The notes under the pieces: generated by a model
Told to the model about the DNA's origin: nothing
The model's database searches: none
The model's input: the letters and a program-made list of their open reading frames with translations, nothing else
Shown: positions 1 through 9,246 of the stretch, one piece after another
Layout of the letters: every line of letters starts with the position of its first letter
Numbering within the stretch: position 1 is the first letter of the stretch
Made by a program: the position numbers and the translations under genes
Assembly (NCBI RefSeq): GCF_010669125.1
Contig: NZ_CP048631.1
Span: forward strand, 95,742-159,741
DNA: 64,000 nucleotides
Direction: 5' to 3'
From: Ancylobacter pratisalsi
Lineage (GTDB): Bacteria > Pseudomonadota > Alphaproteobacteria > Rhizobiales > Xanthobacteraceae

Positions 1-5
1 CTGAC

Positions 6-638
6 ATGTACAATTCGGACATTCCTTCGCGCGCCGAACTACCGACCTCCCGCCAGCTTCTGCGCTCCACCCTCATCGCCATCGTCGCAGCCTTGGCGAT
101 CCTCATCACCATCGTGCTGCCCGCCGAGTACAATATCGACCCGACCGGCGTCGGCCGGGTGCTCGGCCTCGCGCAGATGGGCGAGATCAAGGTGCAACTC
201 GCCGAGGAAGCCGAGCGCGACCGGCAGATGGACCAGAACTCCACGGTGCTTGCCCCCGGTTCCAGCCTGTTCGGCCGGGTCTTTGCGGCTCTCGTCGTTT
301 CCCCGGCGTCGGCCCAGACCGCCTCGCGGCAGGATGTGACAACCCTTACGCTCACGCCCGGCCAGGGCGCCGAGATCAAGCTGGTGATGAAGGCCGGTGC
401 CAAGGCCGATTACAGCTGGACAGTCGCCGGCGGCGTGGTGAACTTCGATACCCATGGCGACGGCGGCGGCAAGTCCATCAGCTATGAGAAGGGCCGCGCG
501 GTGCCAGGCGATGACGGCGTGCTTGAAGCGGCCTTCGACGGCAATCACGGCTGGTTCTGGCGCAACCGTGGCAGCGCCGACGTGACCCTCACCTTGAAGA
601 CGAGCGGCGCTTACGCCGAGATCAAGCGGACCGATTGA
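6..638 (+). CDS. N-terminally anchored membrane protein, function unknown
   Basis: This 210-residue protein has one strongly hydrophobic segment at about residues 20-40, so it is probably held in the inner membrane with most of the chain in the periplasm. The distal part is polar and glycine-rich, with a short aromatic stretch (GWFWRNRG, near residue 182) followed by a beta-like run. It resembles proteins named only transmembrane anchor protein in alphaproteobacteria, which I recall near metal-transport or HupE-type genes; any such partner would lie left of this window. The ATG is almost at the window edge, so an earlier start cannot be excluded. No catalytic motif was seen. Confidence 0.7.
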   Translation: MYNSDIPSRAELPTSRQLLRSTLIAIVAALAILITIVLPAEYNIDPTGVGRVLGLAQMGEIKVQLAEEAERDRQMDQNSTVLAPGSSLFGRVFAALVVSPASAQTASRQDVTTLTLTPGQGAEIKLVMKAGAKADYSWTVAGGVVNFDTHGDGGGKSISYEKGRAVPGDDGVLEAAFDGNHGWFWRNRGSADVTLTLKTSGAYAEIKRTD

Positions 639-950
639 TGAGCTAGTCTCGCCCGCGCCACGGAGTTCGTTGCGTCTCCGTGGTGCGGGAATGCCGTCTT
701 CACCGAAGCATCTGCTGTCGACGCTCCCGCAGATATAGGTTCTTGGCGCAATGCAGCAGGCTCGATTCTCTCTCTCGATTCTCTCTATTGAGAGGATCGG
801 AACACGAGTCGCAACCGCCTTCGCATCAACGTTCCACCCGCCGGGGGATCTGACGCTGCACATCATGAATCAGCCCGCGTCTGCCCTTCCCGCTCCGCAC
901 GCCGAGAAGGCCAATCCAGCCGTCAGAGCGAACTCACAGCTGGATAGAAG
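639..950. other. Gene-free interval with a 13-bp tandem repeat
   Basis: I see no credible gene here; the ORFs crossing it are antisense or lack a ribosome-binding site. The only structure is a perfect 13-bp tandem repeat (CTCGATTCTCTCT, 761-773 and 774-786). It runs into a small hairpin, CTCTC-TATT-GAGAG, at 781-794. Confidence 0.5.
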
Positions 951-1327
951 TTAGGGGGCAACATCACTGTTCACAGCGTTGTGGGATTCTTGGAAGAAAC
1001 GTTTGTAATCGTCGGCGCTGACATCAAGCGCTGCCATTAGATCCGAGGCGAGGGTTGAGCATTTCAGGACCAGCATCATCAGGCGCGAGGCATCATATTT
1101 TTCGATTTTGCTCGTGAATTTGTTAGGGCCTGTCTTGCGCCGGTTGAACCAAACGCCAGCTTTGCTTCCGCCGACCACACTGTGAAGGATATCGTTCCGG
1201 TCGCCTATGCTCCCCATTTCCTTCAACACGGCAATCGCGGCGGTGTTTGGAGGTGTGTCGCGAGCAAGAAGGCTTGCAAGTAACGCTTGACGGCTGCGGA
1301 ATTGCAGCCCTGCTGTGACAATCGATC
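951..1327 (-). pseudogene. C-terminal part of a 178-codon gene split by an IS
   Basis: This is the distal 124 codons of a protein of unknown function. Removing the IS (1328-2648) and one copy of its ATC duplication joins it in frame to 2649-2811. The joined protein reads ...LTPLDG-SIVTAGLQF... and ends at TAA 951-953. The mature product would be 178 residues, mostly helical, with no recognised domain. The apparent start MKPGRF inside the IS end is not native. The undamaged frame on both sides suggests a recent insertion. Function is unknown and the gene is presumably inactive. Confidence 0.8.
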
Positions 1328-1366
1328 TGAACCGCCCCGGCTTCACCGGAGGCCATTTGGTTTAAG

Positions 1367-2598
<1,232 letters not shown>

Positions 2599-2648
2599 GG
2601 CCCCATCCTCTCAGGAGTTGGGGCCTCCGACAAACCCGGGGCGGTTCA

Positions 2649-2811
2649 ATCCGTCCAGCGGAGTGAGCCCGAGTTGTTTTGCGATGCAGACCTCGACGGT
2701 CGATTCCGCCAAGGACCAAGCCATCACGAATTGACCCAGAGACGTCAGTACAGACGCATCGTCCGGCATCTCCCAGTCGCCGGCAGGTGCCTCCCGGATT
2801 CGCGTTTCCAT
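2649..2811 (-). pseudogene. N-terminal part of the IS-split 178-codon gene
   Basis: This is the first 54 codons (METRIREAP...LTPLDG) plus one base of the gene that continues at 951-1327. The ATG at 2811 follows a purine-rich stretch (AGAGGACAGAGACGG). Past the duplication the frame runs into the IS and stops at 2611, so only a 66-residue chimera could be made. The segment contains a short amphipathic helix ([19 protein letters not shown]). No function can be assigned. Confidence 0.8.
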
Positions 2812-2990
2812 CCGTCTCTGTCCTCTGGCCAGGCATTCTCGAGCCGCGATAGTCGCCGATATTGATGGCGTAACCTACCGCGAAGATCGGCAGGGGCGGT
2901 CCTCCCGCCGCTTCGCGTCGTGACCGGGCTCCATGCGCCAGGCGCACCGAGCCCCCAGCTGCGCCGGCGTCTCGTCCCTCACGGGTGACG

Positions 2991-3271
2991 ATCCCTTGCC
3001 CAAGATCACATAGAGCGCGCCAGGGCACGCAAGATCCATCGTCAGTGCGCGGGGCCAGGGGGCGCTGCCCCCTCTGCCCCAGCAAGGGCGATGACGCCAC
3101 CCCCCAGCATTCGGCCGCAAGCGGCCTGCCATGCCGGCGCGTAAACGCCGCCGCCCTCCGGGTGGGTGGTTCCCCCCGTCATCATCCCCCTTGCCCCCCA
3201 ACTCCCCCGGTCTCCGCGACCCTCAGGAAGCAGGACGCAGCCTGCTTCGCAGCGAAAAAAGGGGAAGACAG
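2991..3271 (+). promoter_or_regulatory. R1 multi-hairpin leader, copy A (before ardC)
   Basis: This is a short form of the R1 repeat, from a CCCTTGCCCAAGATCACATA block shared with copy B to the base before the ardC ATG. Visible stems are AGGGGGC-GCT-GCCCCCT, GGCCGC-AA-GCGGCC (3113-3126), a GCGT-AA-ACGC stem, CCGCCC-TCC-GGGTGG, and GAAGCAGG-ACGCAG-CCTGCTTC (3227-3248). An A-rich stretch and the ribosome-binding site GGGGAAG follow. The match to other copies stops at the start codon, so the repeat supplies expression signals rather than coding sequence. The two most upstream hairpins of the long form are missing. Confidence 0.8.
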
Positions 3272-4180
3272 ATGGCAAAGGCAAAGCTCACCACCGAAAC
3301 CCGGACGGACATCTATCAGACCGTCACCAATGCCATTATCGCGCACCTTGAAGCCGGCACCCGCCCGTGGTCGATGCCGTGGAAGGTGGGCAGCACCCCG
3401 CGACCCCTGCGCCACAACGGCGTGCCCTATTCCGGCATCAACACCCTTCTTCTCTGGATCGAGGCGCAGGATAAGGGCTTTTCGTCCAACTACTGGATGA
3501 CCTATCGGCAGGCCCAGGAACTCGGCGCCCAGGTGCGCAAGGGCGAGCGCTCATGCGTCGTCGTCTATGCCGGCGCCATCGAGCGCAACGAAGTCAACAA
3601 TGACGGGGAAGAGGTGGAAACCCGCATTCCCTTCCTCAAGACCTATAATGTGTTCAACGCCGACCAGATCGACGGGTTGCCCGAGCACTACACAGCCGCG
3701 CCCGTCCCGCATGTCCCGCCTTCGGGACGATACGAGGCGGCTGATACCTTCGTGACGAACACCGGCGCATATTTGCGCCACGGCGGTTCCCGCGCGTTCT
3801 ACAGCCCCGCGACTGATCTTATCCAGATGCCGGCCTTTGAGGCGTTCATTGACGCCGAGAGCTACGCCACCACCCTTCTGCACGAGCTGGTGCACTGGAG
3901 CGGGGCAAAGCCGCGTCTCAATCGCAACTTTGAGGCCAAACGCTGGGGCGATGCCGGATACGCGGCCGAGGAACTGGTCGCCGAGATCGGCGCGGCCTTC
4001 CTCGCGGCCGACCTCGATATCGCTCTGGAGCCGCGCGAGGATCACGCCTCCTATGTGGCGCATTGGCTGAAGGTGCTGAAGGAAGACAAGCGCGCCATTT
4101 TCACAGCGGCCGCGCACGCCGAACGGGCCGCCGGCTATCTCCACGGCTACCAGTCCGCCGCAACGGAGGAGGCCGCTTAG
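3272..4180 (+). CDS. ardC: ArdC-type antirestriction / zincin-like metallopeptidase protein
   Basis: The protein has 302 residues. Residues 1-135 match the ArdC N-terminal ssDNA-binding domain (DUF1738: RPWSMPWKVG, YSGINTLLLW, YWMTYRQAQELGAQVRKGE). Residues 190-300 match the polyvalent metallopeptidase domain, with zinc motif HELVH at about 204-208 and a downstream glutamate in EELVAEIGAAF. ArdC proteins are carried into recipients and protect incoming plasmid DNA from restriction. I chose ATG 3272 because it follows a good ribosome-binding site and the R1 leader ends there; the longer frame from 3131 is leader sequence read through. A terminator follows. Confidence 0.9.
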   Translation: MAKAKLTTETRTDIYQTVTNAIIAHLEAGTRPWSMPWKVGSTPRPLRHNGVPYSGINTLLLWIEAQDKGFSSNYWMTYRQAQELGAQVRKGERSCVVVYAGAIERNEVNNDGEEVETRIPFLKTYNVFNADQIDGLPEHYTAAPVPHVPPSGRYEAADTFVTNTGAYLRHGGSRAFYSPATDLIQMPAFEAFIDAESYATTLLHELVHWSGAKPRLNRNFEAKRWGDAGYAAEELVAEIGAAFLAADLDIALEPREDHASYVAHWLKVLKEDKRAIFTAAAHAERAAGYLHGYQSAATEEAA

Positions 4181-4210
4181 CAGCGGCCTCCCAGGCAAGC
4201 GAAGAGAAAA

Positions 4211-4237
4211 AACGGCCCCGCTCACGCGGGGCCGTTT
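4211..4237 (+). terminator. Intrinsic terminator after ardC
   Basis: A 9-bp perfect stem, CGGCCCCGC-TCAC-GCGGGGCCG (4213-4234), is followed by TTT and preceded by an A-rich run. It lies 30 bp past the ardC stop and may work in both directions. Confidence 0.75.
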
Positions 4238-4408
4238 CCTGTTGCGCCCATGTCTAGATCGACTCTCAACATAAGTCCCGCAGAAAACGGCGATGTTGGC
4301 GGCAACTTACTGTATAGCCTCCCCGATTTCTTGCCTCTATGCGACGACTTCCGCACGTTCCCTATGGACTGCCAAACGGCAGAAACACCGATAGTAGGGA
4401 CATCTGCG

Positions 4409-5104
4409 ATGAAACTCATAGTCGCCACGCTGGCCGGGCTGGCATTGTCTACCGTGGCCGCGCCCGCCTTCGCCCAGAGCACCGGATCGGCGTTCAATGA
4501 CATGTGGGGCGCCGACTATTCGGCCGCGCCGTCCAATTGGACCGGCTCCTATATCGGCATCGCCGCCGGCTACGCCGGCGCGAGCGCTTCACAGAACTTG
4601 AGCGTCGCCCCCTTCGATTTCGCCGCCCATACCTCGCTCGCCGATAGCGGCGCGACGATCGGCGGCTATGCCGGCTACAATTATCAGATCGATTCCTACG
4701 TCATCGGCGCGGAAGGGACATTCACCTATCTCGGCCAGCGCCTCGGCGGCGCGATCCCCGCCGACCTCGACTGGCAGCTTGGCCTGGCCGTGCGCGCCGG
4801 CTTTGCCGCCCAGGACAACACGCTCATTTATGTTCGTGCCGCGTGGGCCTTGACCGATATCCGCTTCGCGAATCTCGGCGAGCTGGCCGGCACCGCCTAC
4901 ACGGTGAAGGACGGCTATCGCAGCGCCCTCCAGCTCGGCGCCGGTGTCGATGTGAAGCTCGATCCGAACTGGATACTGCGCATCGAAGGCAACTACACCT
5001 TCGAGGGTGGCGACGCCGAAATCATCGACTACACCAGCGGGATGAGCGTCACGCTCGATCCCTCGCTCTACGACGTGCGCGCCGGCCTGGCCTATCAGTT
5101 CTGA
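4409..5104 (+). CDS. Outer-membrane beta-barrel protein
   Basis: The 231-residue product has a signal peptide (MKLIVATLAGLALSTVAAPA, cleavage near AFA-QS). It then alternates glycine- and aromatic-rich strands (SYIGIAAGYAG, GGYAGYNYQ, YVIGAEGTF) and ends in YQF, a C-terminal phenylalanine typical of proteins inserted by the BAM machinery. It resembles the Omp25/Omp31-type eight-strand barrels of Hyphomicrobiales. ATG 4409 follows AGGGA; the longer frame from 4250 adds a non-signal N-terminus. Its last bases overlap the convergent gene at 5095. The substrate or role is unknown. Confidence 0.8.
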   Translation: MKLIVATLAGLALSTVAAPAFAQSTGSAFNDMWGADYSAAPSNWTGSYIGIAAGYAGASASQNLSVAPFDFAAHTSLADSGATIGGYAGYNYQIDSYVIGAEGTFTYLGQRLGGAIPADLDWQLGLAVRAGFAAQDNTLIYVRAAWALTDIRFANLGELAGTAYTVKDGYRSALQLGAGVDVKLDPNWILRIEGNYTFEGGDAEIIDYTSGMSVTLDPSLYDVRAGLAYQF

Positions 5105-5697
5105 TGCGAGGGCGGGTAGAGGATCACCGGGCTCACGCGCATGGTGGCGCAATACGCCCGGTCCATCAGGCTGAAATGGTCGGGCGGGCAATTATTGCCC
5201 GCCGCGCGCCAGTCGCGCGCGATGACGAGCGCCTGATCCTCGACGCGGTCGCTCGGCGGCAGGGTGCGGATGCCGGCCAGCGTGATCATCGCGTCAACCT
5301 TGTGGCGTGCGTGGCCCGGCTCGATGCCGGTCCGCTCCATGAGCAACACCGCGCCTCGATAGGCCGCGCTGCTGGACGTGTACACGCGCGCGGCGGCCTC
5401 TATGGCCGCGCAAAGATCATCCGAGCATGGCTCGCTCGCGAGGATGGTCGCGAACGTCACGCCCGGCACATAGAGCGACGAGGCGGACGTGCCGACCGGC
5501 ACATGCCCGGTGAGGCGCGGCCCGTCGATCTCGGCTTGGAGCGCCTGCAAGCGCTGCTTCAGCGGCAGCGCCTTGACGCGGCTTTCCAGCATGAAACGGG
5601 CGGACTCCCGGACCACGTCCGTCAGCCCCATGCCCATTTCCCGCGACAGGCGTCGCACCACACGATCGGTTTTCTCGCAACGTACATGGAACGCCAT
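5095..5697 (-). CDS. VapB-VapC-like fusion with a degenerate PIN domain
   Basis: Residues 1-45 resemble a VapB/PSK-type antitoxin start (RCEKTDRVVRRLSREMGM, then DVVRESARFML). Residues 75-195 follow the layout of a VapC PIN toxin: TFATILASEP matches the usual xLxAILxxEP block, followed by the central helix region and a terminal LMDRAYCATM block. The first catalytic aspartate seems absent and the central glutamate of the usual YLEA block is replaced (AYRGA). Only the last aspartate is clear. Having antitoxin and toxin in one chain is unusual. It may be an inactive relic or a regulator. Assignment rests on motif order, not a search. Confidence 0.45.
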   Translation of the reverse strand: MAFHVRCEKTDRVVRRLSREMGMGLTDVVRESARFMLESRVKALPLKQRLQALQAEIDGPRLTGHVPVGTSASSLYVPGVTFATILASEPCSDDLCAAIEAAARVYTSSSAAYRGAVLLMERTGIEPGHARHKVDAMITLAGIRTLPPSDRVEDQALVIARDWRAAGNNCPPDHFSLMDRAYCATMRVSPVILYPPSHQN

Positions 5698-5712
5698 GTC
5701 TCACTCCTGCCG

Positions 5713-6267
5713 CTAAACGCCCAGACGACCGGACGGCGTCACTTCAAAAAGATCGCTAAGTATCGTGGTCAGCAACAGAAGATCATCATGCCAACGTTCA
5801 TTCGCCCGGCGCTTATCCCTAATGTACCGATAAGCCATATACACGCTTGTGCTATCGCGACGGCCAATCGCCGCCGCGATGGTCTTGGCGGTCTCTTTCG
5901 TCAGCCGCACGGCCAGGGTGAGCGCGACATAGCGGAAGGGCACGAGAGCGTCATCCGTGACCCGGCGCGTGACGGCGCTCGATCCGACGAGCGCGGCCCG
6001 GCTCAGCCCATAATAACGCGTCGTCACCGCGACCACGTCCTCGACCGTCAGCGGCCGGCACTCACTGCCCCAATTCGCCGCATAAACAGCGGAGACGCCA
6101 GCCTCTGGCATCAAGGGAGGCAGAATAGAGCCCGGCACTCGTGCCGGCCGCAGCGCCACGCCCGAACGTTGAGGGCACGGCGAAATCTCCGGGTGATAGT
6201 AAATCTCTATCGGATGACTGTTCCGAGAGCGCGGCTGTGCCGTAGCGTTGACGCCGAAAGCGACCAT
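5713..6267 (-). CDS. DnaA domain-IV (C-terminal helix-turn-helix) protein
   Basis: Residues about 72-170 resemble the DNA-binding domain IV of replication initiator DnaA: LTVEDVVAVTTRYYGLSRAA, a variable link, PFRYVALTLAVRLT and IGRRDSTSVYMAYRYIRD, the last matching the region that contacts the DnaA box. No AAA+ domain precedes it, only about 70 residues of low-complexity sequence. Free-standing domain-IV proteins occur on plasmids and phages and may compete for or read DnaA boxes; that role is inferred. No clear ribosome-binding site precedes 6267, so the start is uncertain. Confidence 0.65.
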   Translation of the reverse strand: MVAFGVNATAQPRSRNSHPIEIYYHPEISPCPQRSGVALRPARVPGSILPPLMPEAGVSAVYAANWGSECRPLTVEDVVAVTTRYYGLSRAALVGSSAVTRRVTDDALVPFRYVALTLAVRLTKETAKTIAAAIGRRDSTSVYMAYRYIRDKRRANERWHDDLLLLTTILSDLFEVTPSGRLGV

Positions 6268-6555
6268 TTAGCGCACTCCAATCAGATGTGCGTGATTCTG
6301 GCATGTTGAAACATTTCTAATGAACGTAATCTGCATGAGCACAACCAAATTTCACCTTGCCAAGGTACGGTCGTCCGGCCGATTAACTTGCTTCACCTCT
6401 GGCGTCGCGGCCCGCATCGCGCGACCCGCTCCTTGCTGGAGAGCAACAAGAAATCACCCGTCAACTGACATTCGCGCCGATCGCCTTTGGTTTCTGAACA
6501 GGGGGCTCCCGTTCTTCGACCGATTTACGGCTGATAATATGCATAGGAGATTCTC

Positions 6556-6909
6556 ATGCCAATCCCCCAGACGGCGGACACCCGCCAACTGTCGAGAACG
6601 TATATGATGAGATTAATCAATCTCATCATGGAAGATCGGCGGCCGGGAGAGACGGCGAGTCGGCGTTTAAAGCAGGCCGGTCTTATGTCATGCATCTACA
6701 CGATGCATCTGGCCGGCGAGTCTGTGACTGTGACAAAGCTGTGCGAGCGAGTTAAGGCGCCTCGGAATGTCGTTGTTGAAATTGTCAAAGCGCTCGAAAG
6801 TCGTGGCTTCCTGACCTACCGTACTAATCTACACGATGGCGGGCGCGGTCGCGTTTACGTCTATTCACTCACGGAGAAGGCAAGGGCGCTCGTCACCGTG
6901 GTCGAATAA
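6556..6909 (+). CDS. Winged helix-turn-helix regulator (MarR-like)
   Basis: This 117-residue DNA-binding protein has the MarR-type order of elements. One helix (MSCIYTMHLAGESVTVTKLC) precedes the recognition helix (RVKAPRNVVVEIVKALESR). A wing follows (GFLTYRTN...GRGRVYVYSLTEKA). ATG 6556 follows AGGAGA with good spacing. It sits alone between the DnaA-like gene and the Tad locus, which runs in the opposite direction at its 3' side, so its target cannot be inferred. The 288-bp stretch upstream holds no gene. Confidence 0.65.
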   Translation: MPIPQTADTRQLSRTYMMRLINLIMEDRRPGETASRRLKQAGLMSCIYTMHLAGESVTVTKLCERVKAPRNVVVEIVKALESRGFLTYRTNLHDGGRGRVYVYSLTEKARALVTVVE

Positions 6910-6963
6910 GATGTATATGAGGTTAATATGTCACACCGGAATCGGGCGTAGCTGGGGCGCTGC

Positions 6964-7089
6964 ATGAAGCCCGCACAAAGGCTGTCGCGCACTATTCCGC
7001 TGTGGACCGGGAAGTATAACCCGGCTGACCGGGATGTCCTTCTCAGGATCATCCCGGCCGTGGCAGCGCATTTCCGCCTGATGTGGTGA
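6964..7089 (+). CDS. Possible 41-residue small protein
   Basis: A short open frame (MKPAQRLSRTIPLWTGKY..., ending HFRLMW) fills the gap between the winged-helix gene and the Tad locus. There is no convincing ribosome-binding site, and coding character cannot be judged at this length. I list it because nothing else occupies the interval. Confidence 0.2.
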   Translation: MKPAQRLSRTIPLWTGKYNPADRDVLLRIIPAVAAHFRLMW

Positions 7090-7105
7090 CGCGGCGGCTG
7101 GCAGG

Positions 7106-7699
7106 TCAAAAGACCGTGGCGCCGCCGGTACTGCGGCGCGTCCAAAGGTCCGTCCCCGCGCCGCTTTTCTTCAGGGGAAGAGCATAGGCCACGTCGCTAT
7201 ATGTCTGATCCTGCGTGAAGGTGAAGGGCGCCCAGGGCAGGGCGTTCCATATCCGCGCCAGGAGAGAGCTGTGCGGCAGCGTCACCTTTGCCACCAGCAC
7301 ATTCTTGTCCGAGCTGGCGTAAGCGGCCGCGCCCGCCGGAAACGCGAACGGAGCGCCCCGAACCAGAGCGGCGCCATTGCTGGCGCTCCAGCGCACCTGA
7401 AGGCCGTCCCCGGCGTTTCCCACGCTGCTGAGCACCACTGTCGGGGTGCCGTCCATGGGCTCCAGCATGGTCGCGGTCATGGCCCGATAGCTGTTCCAGC
7501 GATCATCGTCGATGGTCGCGTCCATGGATGCCAGCCGCGCCAGTGCGTTCGCGGCGCGGGCCACCTTGTTCTGCACGATCACGGTTTCGGCCAGGAAGTT
7601 GCTGCCGACGAACACCAGCACGAGAACCGGCAGCATGAGGGCGAATTCCACCGTGCCGACGCCGCGCTCGTCCGAACTGAATTGTCTGAGATATCGCAT
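7106..7699 (-). CDS. TadE/TadF-like pilus assembly pseudopilin
   Basis: This 197-residue protein has the TadE-type N-terminus: a short basic head, then GTVEFALMLPVLVLVFVG, a prepilin-like hydrophobic helix with the conserved glutamate. The remainder is periplasmic. In Tad systems such minor pseudopilins are cleaved by the prepilin peptidase and help assemble Flp pili at the inner membrane. It is the last gene of a leftward group of three, 9 bp after the next gene. The name TadF rather than TadE is not certain. Confidence 0.8.
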   Translation of the reverse strand: MRYLRQFSSDERGVGTVEFALMLPVLVLVFVGSNFLAETVIVQNKVARAANALARLASMDATIDDDRWNSYRAMTATMLEPMDGTPTVVLSSVGNAGDGLQVRWSASNGAALVRGAPFAFPAGAAAYASSDKNVLVAKVTLPHSSLLARIWNALPWAPFTFTQDQTYSDVAYALPLKKSGAGTDLWTRRSTGGATVF

Positions 7700-7708
7700 C
7701 GTGGTTGC

Positions 7709-8245
7709 TCACAGCGAGGGTGCATAGGGGTCGATCCGGAAAACGGCCTGCGCGGTAACGATCCGCTGGCCGCCGGGGCCGGTGATCAGGTCCGGCAGGA
7801 AGCCGGTCAGCGAGGGCAGCTCCAGGACGGCCCGTACGAGCATGCTGTTGCCGGCGACCCCGTTCCCGGCTGCGAAGGCGTCATCGTCGACAGCGCCCTC
7901 GTCGTCGAACATGGACGGGACCGGCGATCCGTCGATGATCCGCACATCGAGCTTGAGGGACGCATTGCACGCCGCTTCACCGACAAGGACCAACGTGCCC
8001 GAGCAGATGGCCTGGCGCGCCAGAGACCGCGCGTCCTCCGCCGATAATCCCAAAGCCTCGCCGCGCTCGATGACGCGCACGGCATTGGAGGTGTTCGACT
8101 GCAGAACCTGCTGAGCCAACAGGACCAGGCCGATTTCGAGAATCCCGACGATCACGACGACCAGGGGAATGAAGAGCAGGCCGAACTCGACGAGCATCGA
8201 CCCGGATTCCTCGCGCTTCAGGCGCGCGACAGCTTGCATTGCCAT
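7709..8245 (-). CDS. TadE-like pilus assembly pseudopilin
   Basis: This 178-residue protein carries the TadE signature after a short cytoplasmic head: ESGSMLVEFGLLFIPLVVVI, with glutamate at the usual position +5 of the processed helix. The distal part has a CxnC pair (AICSGTLVLVGEAACNA) that could form a periplasmic disulfide. I start it at ATG 8245, placed 7 bases after GAGGTGAT, rather than at 8275. It overlaps nothing and follows the CpaC-N-like gene by 4 bp, consistent with one transcript. Confidence 0.8.
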   Translation of the reverse strand: MAMQAVARLKREESGSMLVEFGLLFIPLVVVIVGILEIGLVLLAQQVLQSNTSNAVRVIERGEALGLSAEDARSLARQAICSGTLVLVGEAACNASLKLDVRIIDGSPVPSMFDDEGAVDDDAFAAGNGVAGNSMLVRAVLELPSLTGFLPDLITGPGGQRIVTAQAVFRIDPYAPSL

Positions 8246-8249
8246 CGCA

Positions 8250-8726
8250 TCACCTCGCAGCGGCCGCAGCGGCACTCGTCCGCTCTTGCAACTGTGCGCC
8301 GATCGGTATCGTCACCTCCGGTGCGTCGCCGATAGACTGCGTCGGCGCGCATCGCGGATCGCACGCGAAGGTCGCGCGCTTGTCGCCATGCGTCACCGTC
8401 AGGAGGCCGGGAGCGCGCACCACGCGCACTTGCGCGCTTTTCACGGTGTCTCCCGATTCCGTCAGAAACAGCACGTTGGTCGCACCGAAGCTCCGGCCGG
8501 TGAAGATCGCGCCCTGCCGATCGACCGTGAACACCACATCCGTGATCGCAGGGTTTCCGATGACCACGGTGGAAACCCCTGATGGCACCGCGAACACACG
8601 GGCCTCATCGACTGGGATCTCCACCTTTCCATCGAGCGCCGCCGGCGCCGTCGTGCTCGTGGACTGAGCTGCCGCCGGCGCCGCACCGAGCGCCACCAAC
8701 AGCATCAAGACTGCATATTTCCTCAC
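8250..8726 (-). CDS. Pilus assembly protein with CpaC N-terminal domain
   Basis: This 158-residue exported protein has a signal peptide (MRKYAVLMLLVALGAAPAAA) and one domain like the N-terminal part of the CpaC/RcpA secretin (VDEARVFAVPSGVSTVVIGN, VVFTVDRQGAIFTGRSFGAT). The secretin pore region is absent. Such short CpaC-N proteins accompany Tad loci and are thought to act in the periplasm with the secretin. It heads the leftward group and is divergent from flp. Confidence 0.8.
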   Translation of the reverse strand: MRKYAVLMLLVALGAAPAAAQSTSTTAPAALDGKVEIPVDEARVFAVPSGVSTVVIGNPAITDVVFTVDRQGAIFTGRSFGATNVLFLTESGDTVKSAQVRVVRAPGLLTVTHGDKRATFACDPRCAPTQSIGDAPEVTIPIGAQLQERTSAAAAAAR

Positions 8727-8769
8727 GTCAGTGACCTCCGATTGTTAAAATCCGACTGATACGGCGACC

Positions 8770-8799
8770 GTCTAGCCGACATCTCCTTATAGGCTAGAC
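8770..8799. promoter_or_regulatory. Inverted repeat in the divergent tad promoter region
   Basis: GTCTAGCC (8770-8777) and GGCTAGAC (8792-8799) form a perfect 8-bp inverted repeat with a 14-bp spacer. It lies between the leftward pilus genes and flp, a likely operator position. No terminator-like T run is present. Confidence 0.5.
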
Positions 8800-8898
8800 G
8801 AGCTACAAATCGACTATCCAAGAAAATCAGCATTCCGAACCTGTATAGCCTATCCCGATGCGTTGACCCGTCCAACGTCTCACGAGTAGGCATGAATA

Positions 8899-8917
8899 CG
8901 CCTGTTAAGAACAGGCG
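8899..8917 (+). promoter_or_regulatory. Hairpin just upstream of flp
   Basis: CGCCTGTT-AAG-AACAGGCG is a perfect 8-bp stem with a 3-base loop, ending 27 bp before the flp ATG. It is probably in the flp 5' leader, or is an operator. A TATACAGG motif (8929-8936), the reverse of the CTGTATAG motif found elsewhere, follows it and overlaps the ribosome-binding site AGGAGA. Confidence 0.5.
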
Positions 8918-8944
8918 AAACACCCACCTATACAGGAGACGAGA

Positions 8945-9148
8945 ATGAAGAATGTCATCAACGGCGCCAAGAAGGTCCTCGGCGACGAGTCCGGTGCGGC
9001 CACCGTCGAATACGGCCTGATCACCCTCGGCGTCGTCGCCGCCGTCACCGGCGCCGCCGGTGCCTTCAAGGACCAGGTCACCGCGCTCTTCACCGATGTC
9101 GGCACCACGCTGACGGCCGCGCAGACCAGCGCCAAGGCCGGCAGCTGA
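8945..9148 (+). CDS. flp: Flp-family type IVb pilin
   Basis: This 67-residue major pilin candidate has a short basic leader, a processing site at DESGAATVEYGLI and a hydrophobic helix (LITLGVVAAVTGAAGA). The conserved EY pair after cleavage is present. Flp pilins are cut by CpaA and polymerise into bundle-forming adhesive fibres. It has a strong ribosome-binding site (AGGAGACGAG) and a separate, structured upstream region, fitting high expression. Confidence 0.92.
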   Translation: MKNVINGAKKVLGDESGAATVEYGLITLGVVAAVTGAAGAFKDQVTALFTDVGTTLTAAQTSAKAGS

Positions 9149-9246
9149 CGCCTCCAACGCCGACATCAATCCCTATCGAACGCGGAGCCGGGTCCATGTG
9201 GACCCGGCAACGCTCTCCCAGGAACGCGAGATGACCGGAGCGCGAG

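Noticed and set aside
39..866. Long antisense ORFs over real genes (for example 39-866, 10069-11070, 13047-13973, 40008-42266, 62226-63338)
   Set aside because: High-GC DNA gives long open antisense frames. These have no domain motifs or ribosome-binding sites and lie opposite well-supported genes.
2875..3201. Minus-strand ORF before ardC and its relatives beside other R1 copies (MGGKGDDDGG...)
   Set aside because: These are reverse translations of the R1 repeat, conserved only because the DNA is repeated.
3131..3271. Extended N-termini beginning MPARKRRRPPGGW on several genes (also before 27016, 28343 and 29900)
   Set aside because: These are the R1 leader read in frame. The proline/arginine text is the translation of hairpin DNA, and each gene has a good ribosome-binding site and start at the end of the leader.
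4843..6309. 488-codon + strand ORF across the convergent genes
   Set aside because: The translation is arginine/histidine-rich with no motif, and it is antisense to the VapBC-like and DnaA-like genes.
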